DNA of 64,000 bases from Emcibacter sp. (GCA_021774785.1 JAJFIQ010000019.1:124001-188000); one strand, 5' to 3'. Shown: positions 1 through 8,013, counted from the first letter of the stretch. Numbers and translations: made by a program. The notes: generated from the sequence alone by a model not told the origin.

Positions 1-403
1 TTCAAAAAACATTCAAAAAAACGTTGTATTCCTTGGACGCCTACTGTCGCACTTGGGATGGAACCCATCATTTCGTCGCATAATTAAAACGATTCACCGT
101 AATTTCATTGCGCATTGCACCGGTTATTACTAGCCATAATGGTTGAGGGCCAAGGGTGTGTTTCCTATAGCTGTTGACAAAATAAAGAAACGAGACCACT
201 GCTACACGTTAAGATATCTATTGTATTGAAGGCGTTAAGTAGTTTGTTTGTCTCAAATGAGAGGCTAACGCATGAAAACAATGGTACCATATCCATTCCC
301 ACCGCCCTGAAACTATATTTTTCAACCACTTCCTAAAGGTTTCCTCACACTATAAATCATGACGTTGCCTTGAGTAGGGGTATTTACAATCTGGAGTATT
401 AAT
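1..403. other. Intergenic / possible gene end at window edge
   Basis: No gene can be supported here. All three forward frames are open for the first 80 to 130 bases; frame 2 reads 43 codons to a TAG at 131-133, so the tail of a gene entering from the left is possible but not testable. A TTGACA hexamer lies at 174-179, but I find no convincing -10 box at normal spacing. The rest, up to the serine hydrolase start at 404, is featureless to my reading. Confidence 0.4.
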
Positions 404-1600
404 ATGACGATCAACTCGAAATTCAAAAACCTGTTCGCCGTCGCTTTATTAAGCGGTTTTAGCGGTATTGCCGCAGCAGGCGCCGAAGAAGGTGATAACC
501 TCGCGCCGGAGGCCACAGCCGCCGAGGCCACGATCTCATTCTGGGATATGCCTTTTCTCAATAAAGCCTATATTGATTCAAGCCCAGCCGATAGAAAAGA
601 CGGTATTGCAGTTGGCGAATTGGACATTGATGGCGGTAATAAAGCCATGGTTTTGCAGCTGGCGCAGGAAATCGCTGATAGTAAGTACGGAAACTACGAC
701 AGCCTGCTCATTACCCACAAGGGCAAACTCCTCTTTGAATCATACTATAAGCGTGGTCGTATCAATTTGGCCCACGGGCAAGCGTCAGCGACTAAAAGCT
801 ACACCAGCTTGGCGCTTGGCCGCGCTATCCAGTTGGGTTATCTGACCATGGATGATTTAGACAAACCGCTGGTAAGCTTTCTCAAAGACCTCGATCCTGC
901 AAAATTAGTCGATGGTTACGAGATGATCACCCTGCACAAAACATTGACCATGCGCTCGGGGCTTCGCATTAGTGAAGAACAAAGGGAAAAACTCGAGAAA
1001 AATCCCGCTGCGTTAAAGGGCCAAGGCCAAGTTCAGGCTTATCTTGAGTATAGCGCGCCTATCACAGCAGAGTCTCAGAGCTATTCATATGGTGGCGGCC
1101 AGACAAATTTGGTGATGCAAGTCCTTGATGCTGTCGTGCCGGGAACGGCCAAAGATTTTATTAAAAATGAGCTTCTCGACAAAATGGGAATCACGAATTA
1201 TCGCTGGCAAACTGCCGTTAGCGGCCTGCCAGAAGCTGGTTGGCGCGCGCGCATGACATCGCGCGCTATGGTCAAGTGGGGTACCTTGGTCATCAACAAC
1301 GGTAAATGGCAGGGCGAGCAACTTATTTCAGCAGATTATTTAGCTAAGGCCACCAGTGGAATTTCTAAACCTAATGAAGATTGGCTACCTGACAATATTT
1401 CCTATGGCTATTTTTTATATCAAATCGAGGTGCCTGTCGGAGATAAAAGCTATGATGTCAACCTTGCTTGGGGTGGTGGTGGACAATATATTATAACGGT
1501 TGAAGAACTTGACTTAATTGTTGTGATCACGGGTCATGACAGGGAAGATACAATAATAAATCAGGTTTTAAAAACCATCCTACCTGCATTTGTTAAATAA
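404..1600 (+). CDS. Secreted serine hydrolase, beta-lactamase (class C / PBP-like) family
   Basis: This 398-residue protein has an N-terminal signal peptide (hydrophobic stretch at about residues 9-26, ending in small residues) and should act in the periplasm or outside the cell. The SxxK active-site motif is S-A-T-K at residues 128-131. The second motif reads Y-S-Y at 227-229 rather than Y-x-N, and a glycine-rich WGGGGQ near residue 356 stands where class C enzymes have K/H-x-G. These features fit the broad serine hydrolase/esterase branch of the family better than a true antibiotic-hydrolysing beta-lactamase. It stands alone, with a 585-base gap downstream. The substrate cannot be inferred. 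Confidence 0.85.
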   Translation: MTINSKFKNLFAVALLSGFSGIAAAGAEEGDNLAPEATAAEATISFWDMPFLNKAYIDSSPADRKDGIAVGELDIDGGNKAMVLQLAQEIADSKYGNYDSLLITHKGKLLFESYYKRGRINLAHGQASATKSYTSLALGRAIQLGYLTMDDLDKPLVSFLKDLDPAKLVDGYEMITLHKTLTMRSGLRISEEQREKLEKNPAALKGQGQVQAYLEYSAPITAESQSYSYGGGQTNLVMQVLDAVVPGTAKDFIKNELLDKMGITNYRWQTAVSGLPEAGWRARMTSRAMVKWGTLVINNGKWQGEQLISADYLAKATSGISKPNEDWLPDNISYGYFLYQIEVPVGDKSYDVNLAWGGGGQYIITVEELDLIVVITGHDREDTIINQVLKTILPAFVK

Positions 1601-2185
1601 GGTGAAAATCATGAAACGGATTTGCGGCTCAATGGTTTTGCGACTTTTTTCGCTGGTGACGTAGAATATGTTCAGAATCTGAATATATCAGGCATTTTAT
1701 TGTGGAAATATACGTAGATATCCTGAAGGCAGGCCTAACATATTGAAATATAAGGTGTTTTATAGTTTTTAAATTTTAAAAATATTCTATATTTATTCAA
1801 ATGTATTATTTAATAAATATAAGCCATTGTTTTTATTGAATATTTAAAAGTTACAGTTCTCAAAGTGTTAAGACAGGCGTTTCAAAATTTCAAAGGTCCG
1901 TGCAATTTGTGCGGGCCTTTTTTGTGTTTAAATACAAAACTGTAGGTATAAAATATACATGACAATACGTAATAAGTATGCTTATGCTGTTGATGAATAA
2001 AGCTTTGTATTGACAATAGGTGGTTGTTTAAATGGAAAAGACTGAGCTATCTCCAGCCTTTTTAATTGGCTATAATAGTATTTAATTCCTCTCAATATCC
2101 CATGTTTTCCATAGATAACTTTGAAATCTACATTGAATAAGCCTATATAGAGAAAACATAGTATTTTGAATTATGGAACAGGCAA
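1601..2185. other. AT-rich intergenic region
   Basis: The 585 bases between the serine hydrolase and argC are very AT-rich, especially 1740-1860, and hold no ORF I can support. A terminator-like hairpin sits at 1892-1924, almost 300 bases past the hydrolase stop, so either that transcript has a long 3' UTR or a small RNA ends there. No clear argC promoter was found. Confidence 0.5.
1892..1924 (+). terminator. Rho-independent terminator candidate
   Basis: AAAGGTCCG pairs with CGGGCCTTT across an 11-base loop (one T-G wobble) and is followed by a run of T. It lies in the gap upstream of argC, about 290 bases after the serine hydrolase. Confidence 0.6.
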
Positions 2186-3316
2186 ATGACCGCAAAATCT
2201 AAGAAAATCAGAGCAGCAATATTAGGCGCCAGTGGCTATACCGGGGCGGAACTGGTTCGATTGCTGGTGCGCCATCCCAATGTTGAAATAGTCCTGATGA
2301 CGGCTGACCGGAAGGCGGGACAGCCTATTGATACTGTTTACCCTCATTTGACAGGCTTGGGGCTGCCAGATTTGATCGCTGTCAGCGATGTGGAATGGCC
2401 AGGGTTAGAACTGGATGTAATTTTCTGTGCGCTCCCCCATGCCACGTCTCAGGAGATTATCAAAGGTATTCTCCATGAAACTGGTCATGGCTTCATAGAT
2501 GAAATGATCATCGAACGCCCGGCGGATTATGCCAATGCCATCCAAGGCTCGGTAAAGGTGATTGATCTTTCAGCCGATTTCCGGCTTAGAGATATTGATG
2601 TTTATACCAAATGGTACAGCGAATATCATCAGGCGGCAGAATTACAGAAAGAGGCCGTATATGGCCTGACCGAACATTATCGGGAAGATATTAAAAAAGC
2701 CCGTTTGGTGGCCTGTCCGGGCTGTTATCCGACGGCGGCGTTACTCACCCTAATTCCGCTTCTAAAGGATAAGAAAATCTGCAAGGACGGTATCATCATT
2801 GATGCTAAATCCGGGGTTAGTGGGGCCGGTCGTTCGCTCAGAGAAGCAAATTTATTTACCGAGGTATCGGAAGCCATGCATCCTTATGCTATCGCTGCAC
2901 ATCGTCATTCCCCGGAAATTGAGCAGGAACTCTCCCGCGCATATGGTGAAGACCTGATGGTTACATTCACCCCTCATCTGGTTCCCATGAATCGGGGCGA
3001 ACTGGAAACAATCTATGTTAATATGGCGGACGGCCAGACGATTGCGGATCTGAGGGAAAGTCTGAGCAAAGTTTACGAGGATGAACCATTTGTTCATTTG
3101 GTTGGGGAAGATGTCATTCCGGCTACCCGCCATGTCAGGGGCTCGAACCAGTGTTTGATCGGGGTCTATGCTGACCGGGTTCCGGGCAGGGCCATATTGG
3201 TGGTGGCTATTGATAACCTGATCAAAGGATCATCGGGTCAGGCCATTCAGAATATGAACATAATGTTTGGGCTGAAGGAGACATTGTCGCTGGAACAGGC
3301 ACCATTATTTCCGTAA
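2186..3316 (+). CDS. argC: N-acetyl-gamma-glutamyl-phosphate reductase
   Basis: ArgC reduces N-acetylglutamyl phosphate to the semialdehyde with NADPH, the third step of arginine synthesis in the cytoplasm. The N-terminal Rossmann motif GASGYTGAEL (about residues 12-21) and the catalytic cysteine in ACPGCYPT (Cys180) are both present, as is the SADFRL segment typical of type 1 ArgC. At 376 residues it is some 25 longer than usual; the excess is an insertion at about residues 98-120, between the dinucleotide domain and the VIDLSADF segment. No other arg gene is adjacent. The gamma carbonic anhydrase gene follows after 18 bases and is probably co-transcribed. Confidence 0.95.
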   Translation: MTAKSKKIRAAILGASGYTGAELVRLLVRHPNVEIVLMTADRKAGQPIDTVYPHLTGLGLPDLIAVSDVEWPGLELDVIFCALPHATSQEIIKGILHETGHGFIDEMIIERPADYANAIQGSVKVIDLSADFRLRDIDVYTKWYSEYHQAAELQKEAVYGLTEHYREDIKKARLVACPGCYPTAALLTLIPLLKDKKICKDGIIIDAKSGVSGAGRSLREANLFTEVSEAMHPYAIAAHRHSPEIEQELSRAYGEDLMVTFTPHLVPMNRGELETIYVNMADGQTIADLRESLSKVYEDEPFVHLVGEDVIPATRHVRGSNQCLIGVYADRVPGRAILVVAIDNLIKGSSGQAIQNMNIMFGLKETLSLEQAPLFP

Positions 3317-3334
3317 TGTTTAAGGAGGCTTTTA

Positions 3335-3892
3335 GTGACAAAAGAATATTGCAGACCCGCACCCGGCGGTGGAAAATTATATTCCTTTAACGGCGTTTGG
3401 CCAAAACTTGGGGAGGGGGTATTCATTGCCCCCGGTGCCCGCATCATTGGCAACGTTGAAATCGGGGAGGGGTCCAGTGTCTGGTTTAATTGTGTACTCA
3501 GGGGCGATGTGGAAAAGATTCGTGTAGGCAAAGGCACCAATATTCAGGATGATACGGTTGTTCATGTGGACGGCGGCGGAATTCCAACGCTCATTGGCGA
3601 TAATGTACTGATTGGTCATAGCTGCATGATTCATGGCACCACCATCGAGGATAAAGGGTTTGTTGGGCTGGGTGCTGTGACAATGGATGGCTGTTACATT
3701 GAAAGCGAGGGCATGGTCGCAGCAGGTGCTTTGCTCAGTCCGGGAAAGCGCGTTGGAAGCAAAGAATTATGGGTCGGCCGTCCGGCAAAGAAAATCCGCG
3801 ATCTGACTGATGCGGCGTTGGAAGGTATGATGGCGGGGACAGTTGGTTATCAGGAATTGGCTGTGAAATATTTAAAGCAATATAACACTTAA
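3335..3892 (+). CDS. Gamma-class carbonic anhydrase / left-handed beta-helix hexapeptide protein
   Basis: This 185-residue protein is built of hexapeptide repeats (I/V-G-x-x-x-x) that form a left-handed beta helix, as in the gamma carbonic anhydrase family. The zinc-binding histidines are visible as VVHVDGG and GHSCMIHG, so metal binding is likely; whether it hydrates CO2 is not proven, since many YrdA-like members show no activity. The start is GTG at 3335, chosen because a strong AAGGAGG lies six bases upstream and no in-frame ATG fits. It follows argC closely. Confidence 0.88.
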   Translation: MTKEYCRPAPGGGKLYSFNGVWPKLGEGVFIAPGARIIGNVEIGEGSSVWFNCVLRGDVEKIRVGKGTNIQDDTVVHVDGGGIPTLIGDNVLIGHSCMIHGTTIEDKGFVGLGAVTMDGCYIESEGMVAAGALLSPGKRVGSKELWVGRPAKKIRDLTDAALEGMMAGTVGYQELAVKYLKQYNT

Positions 3893-4134
3893 TCAGTCAC
3901 TGTGGCTTTCTCAAGAGCCGTTGCAGCTTCACCCAAAATGCGCCCTTCCAATGATAATTCCAGAAATCTGGTATAATCTTTCGGGTTGGTAATTTTTTGT
4001 TTGGCAACAGGAATAATGTCCATGGAAGTTGCCGCATCCAGTTTATATTTCTGGATAAGCTGCATCATTTCTACACTGATTAGGTCTAGCTCTTTTCTTA
4101 TTTTGGTAATGGTTAAATCATCAGTAGATAACAT
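3889..4134 (-). CDS. Small hypothetical protein
   Basis: An 81-residue, mostly helical protein that I do not recognise. It has no signal peptide, membrane segment or cysteine. Its stop overlaps the end of the convergent carbonic anhydrase gene by four bases. The N-terminal helix (about residues 10-30) loosely recalls an AroQ-type chorismate mutase helix, but the other catalytic residues are not evident, so I do not make that call. The start ATG is at 4134. Confidence 0.55.
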   Translation of the reverse strand: MLSTDDLTITKIRKELDLISVEMMQLIQKYKLDAATSMDIIPVAKQKITNPKDYTRFLELSLEGRILGEAATALEKATVTD

Positions 4135-4217
4135 TTATTTTACTCTCATATTTATAATATTATGATACGGTATTTCCATGAGAAACGCTATCTCATTCAA
4201 AGCAGAAAGGTGATTAT

Positions 4218-4823
4218 GTGACTTGGATTAAAACCATTTCCTACAAGGAAGCCAAAGGACGCCTGAAACAGATATATGATCGCCTTAAAGGGCCAAATGA
4301 TGCGCTTGATAATATTCTCATCGCCCATAGTTTGCGGCCACATACCCTAGAAGGGCATCTGGCGTTATATAAAAATGTTCTTCATCATACGGCCAACAAA
4401 CTGGATAAGTGGTTTTTGGAGGCAATTGGCACCTATGTCAGTATGCTGAATAAATGTAATTATTGTGTCAATCACCATTTTGAAGGTATGAAACGTCTGG
4501 TTGGAGATGATGCAAAATCCGAGGAAATCCGCCAATCTTTTGTGAATCGGAAACTGGAACAGTCTTTTGATAATAATCAGATCCTTATGCTGGAATATGC
4601 CGAGAAACTAACATTGCGAGCTGTGGATATTGGTGAAGATGATATTAAGTGTTTAAGAAATTCCGGCTATGAAGACGGGGAAATTCTTGAGGTTAATCAG
4701 GTTACAGCCTATTTTAATTATGCCAACCGAACCGTTCTCGGTCTAGGTATATCCCTTGAAGGCGATACTTTAGGACTCTCCCCTAATAATACAGATAACA
4801 GTGAAGACTGGTCGCACAGTTAA
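4218..4823 (+). CDS. Peroxidase-related / AhpD-like carboxymuconolactone decarboxylase family protein
   Basis: This 201-residue protein carries the AhpD core motif C-N-Y-C-V-N-H-H at about residues 74-81, giving the redox-active CxxC and the following histidine of alkylhydroperoxidase-like proteins. The family reduces peroxides or acts as a disulfide-linked redox partner in the cytoplasm. The start is GTG at 4218; an AAAGG lies upstream, and the nearby ATG at 4216 is out of frame. It is a single gene, followed by the ompW regulatory region. Confidence 0.85.
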   Translation: MTWIKTISYKEAKGRLKQIYDRLKGPNDALDNILIAHSLRPHTLEGHLALYKNVLHHTANKLDKWFLEAIGTYVSMLNKCNYCVNHHFEGMKRLVGDDAKSEEIRQSFVNRKLEQSFDNNQILMLEYAEKLTLRAVDIGEDDIKCLRNSGYEDGEILEVNQVTAYFNYANRTVLGLGISLEGDTLGLSPNNTDNSEDWSHS

Positions 4824-4883
4824 TCATCTTAAACATATATTTCAAAAACATCTTTTGTTTAATACATTAAATATTTTTTTTTA

Positions 4884-4897
4884 TTGATTCAAATCAA
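4884..4897 (+). promoter_or_regulatory. FNR/FixK-type binding site upstream of ompW
   Basis: TTGAT-TCAA-ATCAA is an exact match to the TTGAT-N4-ATCAA palindrome bound by FNR, FnrL and FixK. Its centre lies 76 bases upstream of the ompW start codon. ompW is a known FNR-regulated gene in enterobacteria, which supports an oxygen-responsive role here. Confidence 0.75.
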
Positions 4898-4909
4898 GGA
4901 TGGAAATTT

Positions 4910-4965
4910 GTTGTCTCCTTAAAAGTTTCTTTTGTAACCAATAGCAAAAAAGAAAAGGAGACAAC
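4910..4965 (+). promoter_or_regulatory. ompW leader hairpin that encloses the ribosome binding site
   Basis: GTTGTCTCCTT at 4910-4920 is a perfect 11-base inverted repeat of AAGGAGACAAC at 4955-4965. The second arm holds the ompW Shine-Dalgarno (AAGGAG) and ends one base before the ATG. The interior can pair further (TTTCTTTTG against CAAAAAAGAAA with a two-base bulge). If both arms are in the mRNA, ribosome access would be blocked. The repeat could instead be a DNA operator. Confidence 0.65.
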
Positions 4966-4966
4966 C

Positions 4967-5602
4967 ATGAGAAATACTATATTGAAGTCTGTAAGCGCCG
5001 CCGCACTTATTATGACGAGCCTGTCATGTACATCTGTGGCAAAAGAGGCTGGTGATTTTATGATGCGCGGCCGGGCCATTTATATTGTGCCGGATGAGGA
5101 TGCAACGACTTCTATCGGGGGAAATGTTGGTATCAACAATGAAATTGTTCCTGAGCTGGATTTTACCTATTTCCTGACTGATAATGTTGGGGTGGAACTT
5201 ATTCTGGCTACGGGTAAGCACCATGTAATGGCACTGAATACGGCGCTTGGTGCCTCTGCATCACTGGGCAGTGTCATGCTCCTGCCCCCTACGCTGACAC
5301 TACAATATCACTTTAATCCAAAGGGTGATTTTAGCCCCTATGTTGGTGCTGGTGTAAATTATACATTTTATTACAGCGAAAATGCACCCGGTGGTACAAT
5401 TGCAGATATTGATTATAACGATGGTTTTGGCTTTGCTTTGCAAACTGGTTTTGATTTCAAAATTAATGACAATTGGTCATTCAATGCGGATGTGAAAAAA
5501 TACTGGTTGAATACGGATGTTAAGATTAATGGCGGTGCTGTGACGGCTGATGTTGACATTAATCCCTGGATATTTGGTGTTGGCTTTGGCTATATATTTT
5601 AA
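4967..5602 (+). CDS. ompW: OmpW family outer membrane beta-barrel protein
   Basis: This 211-residue protein has a signal peptide (about residues 1-25) and the alternating hydrophobic strands and Gly/Asn-rich turns of a small eight-stranded barrel, ending in an aromatic residue (GFGYIF) as outer membrane proteins do. Segments such as PTLTLQYHF and SPYVGAGVNYTFYY match the OmpW family. OmpW forms a narrow hydrophobic channel thought to pass small nonpolar molecules. The start follows a strong AAGGAG, which is itself inside a hairpin arm; an FNR-type box lies upstream. Expression is therefore likely oxygen-dependent. Confidence 0.9.
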   Translation: MRNTILKSVSAAALIMTSLSCTSVAKEAGDFMMRGRAIYIVPDEDATTSIGGNVGINNEIVPELDFTYFLTDNVGVELILATGKHHVMALNTALGASASLGSVMLLPPTLTLQYHFNPKGDFSPYVGAGVNYTFYYSENAPGGTIADIDYNDGFGFALQTGFDFKINDNWSFNADVKKYWLNTDVKINGGAVTADVDINPWIFGVGFGYIF

Positions 5603-5633
5603 AACCACCTATTGCCGACAATTATTGAATTAA

Positions 5634-5662
5634 TTTACATTTCAGGAATTTTGGCGTAAACT
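5634..5662 (+). promoter_or_regulatory. Sigma-70-like promoter candidate before the phoH leader
   Basis: TTTACA (5634-5639) and TAAACT (5657-5662) are separated by exactly 17 bases. This would start a transcript near 5669 that runs through the folded segment and terminator ahead of phoH. The -10 box is a weak match. Confidence 0.4.
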
Positions 5663-5682
5663 GTTTGTAATATTTTTATTTT

Positions 5683-5812
5683 AAGGGAATTGTCAGAGTG
5701 CAGAAAAGTAGACCGCCTCGAGCGAGTATCTTAAGCCTCACAAGTTTCAGCAATCCCCTTCTTATTGCCAATTTCCACAAGCGCCTCTCGATTTTCGGGG
5801 GGCGTTTTTTTT
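5683..5812 (+). ncRNA. Structured leader or small RNA ending in a terminator, upstream of phoH
   Basis: AAGGGAATTG (5683-5692) can pair with CAATCCCCTT (5751-5760) with one mismatch, closing a 58-base domain. A GC-rich hairpin (5782-5804) and a T tract follow, 14 bases before the phoH ribosome binding site. This layout fits either a free-standing small RNA of about 145 bases or a cis-acting attenuator of phoH. I do not recognise a known RNA family. Confidence 0.45.
5782..5812 (+). terminator. Rho-independent terminator immediately before phoH
   Basis: CGCCTCTCG pairs with CGGGGGGCG around an ATTTT loop (one mismatch/bulge) and is followed by eight T. Its position, 30 bases before the phoH start, makes it a possible conditional terminator. 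Confidence 0.75.
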
Positions 5813-5840
5813 AACCTCAAACTTTGTAGGAGATTATCTC

Positions 5841-6599
5841 ATGGGTAAAAAAGCAAGACGTGCAAAAGGTAAGATGGAATATCAAAATATTCACACTTCC
5901 AATATCCGGCCTCTTTATCGGGATCGGGACAGCTCATGGGATCCTCTGCAGGGTTATGAAGAAAAACGGGAACGTAAATATACTCGAAAAATAAAACCGC
6001 AAAGTGAAAATCAACGGTTTATGATGGAATCTATTGATAAACATAATGTGGTGGTCGCTGTCGGGCCAGCGGGCACGGGTAAGACCTATGTGGCCATAGC
6101 CAAAGCGGTGGAGGCTTTAGAATCCGGACAGGTATCGCGCATAGTCCTTTCGCGGCCCGCCGTCGAAGCGGGTGAGAATCTCGGCTATCTGCCCGGTGCG
6201 TTGGATGAAAAGCTCGCGCCCTACCTCAGGCCGCTCTATGACTGCCTGAGTGATCGGATGGGGTTGCGTAATTTAAAGAAATTTCTCCATGATGGCACTA
6301 TTGAAATCGCGCCTATCGCTTATATGCGGGGTCGAACCTTGAATAATGCCTATGTGGTTGTGGATGAGGCCCAGAATTGCACCTATGCCCAGTTAAAGAT
6401 GCTTCTGACCAGATTGGGGTGGCAATCGACGATGGTGCTGACGGGCGATCCTGATCAATCGGACCTTCTGCATGGCCTGTCAGGACTGAGTGATATTACA
6501 GAACGTCTGGATGCCTTGGAGGATGTTGCCGTTGTCCATCTCAAAGACAAGGATATCGTGCGTCACCCGCTGGTAGCTGCCATGCTTACAGTCATATAA
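5841..6599 (+). CDS. phoH: PhoH family ATPase
   Basis: This 252-residue protein is a single P-loop NTPase domain of the PhoH type. The Walker A GPAGTGKT lies at residues 75-82, and a Walker B-like VVVDEAQNC follows near residue 175, with LTGDPDQ after it. PhoH proteins are cytoplasmic ATPases linked to RNA metabolism and, in some bacteria, to phosphate starvation; the substrate here is not known. A basic, arginine- and lysine-rich N-terminus of about 55 residues precedes the ATPase core. A clear AGGAGA sits before the ATG. The preceding terminator suggests possible attenuation. Confidence 0.9.
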   Translation: MGKKARRAKGKMEYQNIHTSNIRPLYRDRDSSWDPLQGYEEKRERKYTRKIKPQSENQRFMMESIDKHNVVVAVGPAGTGKTYVAIAKAVEALESGQVSRIVLSRPAVEAGENLGYLPGALDEKLAPYLRPLYDCLSDRMGLRNLKKFLHDGTIEIAPIAYMRGRTLNNAYVVVDEAQNCTYAQLKMLLTRLGWQSTMVLTGDPDQSDLLHGLSGLSDITERLDALEDVAVVHLKDKDIVRHPLVAAMLTVI

Positions 6600-6684
6600 T
6601 GTAGCTGTCACATTAGGGTAATATTCATATTCTATTCAATAGTGGCTTCAAGAGAAGCATTATTATTTGAAAGGAAAAATGACT

Positions 6685-6870
6685 ATGACGAGCATAATAC
6701 CATCGCTGCTGGAAGATGTTGCGACCACCCGTAGAATTGCACGGGTTTTATTAAAGCATGTAAGGCCAAAAAATAAAGAAGAAGCTATCAGTATATTAAA
6801 TAGCCGTTTAGGCATTTATATGAATAACAACAGTGCGATAACCAATGAAGTTGAGCGTTACTTTCTGTAA
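6685..6870 (+). CDS. Small hypothetical protein
   Basis: A short basic protein of 61 residues that I do not recognise. The open frame extends back to a TTG at 6667, but AAAGGA at 6670-6675 places the probable start at the ATG at 6685 (nine-base spacing); the ATG at 6679 is too close. It has no membrane segment or cysteine, and appears helical. It sits between phoH and the convergent DUF4170 gene. Confidence 0.45.
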   Translation: MTSIIPSLLEDVATTRRIARVLLKHVRPKNKEEAISILNSRLGIYMNNNSAITNEVERYFL

Positions 6871-6882
6871 CTGATCAACGTC

Positions 6883-7098
6883 TTATTTTGGTTCCATTAG
6901 CCGGTGAAGATGCACGACTACATATTTTGTCAGAGCGTCATCCACATTGGCCTGACTAGCCCCTTTCCAGGCATCATAGGCTAGTTTATAGTTAGGGAAA
7001 ATTCCGACCACATCCAGATTTTCCGTTTCAATAAAATCCAATGTTTGAGGATCACTGACTTTTCCGCCAAATACCAAATGCAATAGATTGTCAGCCAT
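6883..7098 (-). CDS. DUF4170-like small protein
   Basis: This 71-residue protein resembles the alphaproteobacterial DUF4170 family: an FGG segment, then DVVGIFPNYKLAYDAWKG, then a C-terminal VVHLHRLMEP. The family has no assigned function. Its ATG overlaps the stop of the upstream mlaC-type gene by one base (TAATG), so the two are translationally coupled and the protein may act with that lipid-transport component. Family assignment is from memory of the motif pattern. Confidence 0.7.
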   Translation of the reverse strand: MADNLLHLVFGGKVSDPQTLDFIETENLDVVGIFPNYKLAYDAWKGASQANVDDALTKYVVVHLHRLMEPK

Positions 7099-7805
7099 TA
7101 TTTAGTTTCTTCCACTTTTTCATTTTCTGCAATTTCGACCGTACCCTTTACAATATTCTTCATGAAATCAATCAGTCCGGGCATGCCGCTTTCTGAAATT
7201 CTGGCAGCAAAGTCGTCTCGCTGTGTACGGGCCATACTGATGCCTTCTATTTTAACATCAATAATTTTATAGCCACGCTCAATGTTTTCGTCCTCTTTAT
7301 TAGGACGGACGCGCCAGTCAACATCATAGGATTTATCTTCGTCATCAATCACTTTGGTGCGGACATACATATCGCGCTTGCCATTGGGCAGGACTTTTCC
7401 CACTTGCACTTTCCGGGTATCCAACTTTGTCAGGCGACTGGTATAAACCTTGACCAGATAGTCAGGGAACAGGGTATAATAAATATTTAAATCTTCGGTC
7501 GAGGCTTTTTTTCTCTGACGCCCCAGAGAAATTTTTCCGATATAATCTACATTAAAGCCTTCTATCAAAATTTCACTGAATTTTGCTTCTTGATCTTGGA
7601 GCGTGGCACTATCATTCAGTAAACTGGTCAGTGCCTTGTCAGCAAGCAGTTGAATGAATTCTGCGGCTTCTTGCTGTATTACGGGGTCTTCATTAACGTT
7701 TATTTTGCTTTCTGCTGCCCAAAGATTCTGGCTCCAGAAAATGGCAATTAATAGAAGGGTCGTTGACAAAGTAGCAACAAACATCCGTTTGGTCAGATTT
7801 TCCAT
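7098..7805 (-). CDS. mlaC: MlaC/Ttg2D-type periplasmic phospholipid-binding protein
   Basis: The protein matches the toluene-tolerance Ttg2D/MlaC family: a signal peptide (hydrophobic residues about 10-27), a helical region with FSEILIEGFNVDYIGKISLGR, and a C-terminal YKIIDVKIEGISMARTQRDDF segment. MlaC shuttles phospholipids between outer and inner membranes. The frame is open to 7874, but the ATG at 7805 gives a normal 235-residue precursor with the signal peptide at the N-terminus. The other mla genes are not in the window; only the small DUF4170-like gene follows, overlapping by one base. Confidence 0.85.
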   Translation of the reverse strand: MENLTKRMFVATLSTTLLLIAIFWSQNLWAAESKINVNEDPVIQQEAAEFIQLLADKALTSLLNDSATLQDQEAKFSEILIEGFNVDYIGKISLGRQRKKASTEDLNIYYTLFPDYLVKVYTSRLTKLDTRKVQVGKVLPNGKRDMYVRTKVIDDEDKSYDVDWRVRPNKEDENIERGYKIIDVKIEGISMARTQRDDFAARISESGMPGLIDFMKNIVKGTVEIAENEKVEETK

Positions 7806-8013
7806 ATTCAGGGATAAATTGTATGTTTTTGTGTTTTTTTGCATTTCCATCATCATTCTTTTTGGTCGTGTCACTTAATATACCCTTTAAATTATAACCT
7901 TTCGGTTAACACGTAAAATCATAAATAAGTTACCGCTTTGTGTTCGGCAGGCCACAATAGCTATATTTATGAATTTATGTCCAAATATTCAAGGGCTGCA
8001 TAGACACGTTATA

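Noticed and set aside
2-133. Open frame of 43 codons at the left edge
   Set aside because: Three forward frames are open over part of this stretch, and no family motif is seen; too short to call a gene end.
174-179. TTGACA as a promoter for the serine hydrolase
   Set aside because: No -10 box at 16-18 bases; it is also 225 bases from the gene.
404-1600. Calling the serine hydrolase an AmpC beta-lactamase
   Set aside because: The Y-x-N motif reads Y-S-Y and the K-T-G motif is missing, so it is more likely an esterase-like or peptidase-like member.
3889-4134. Chorismate mutase call for the 81-residue protein
   Set aside because: Only the first helix is alike; catalytic Arg and Lys residues of the family are not evident.
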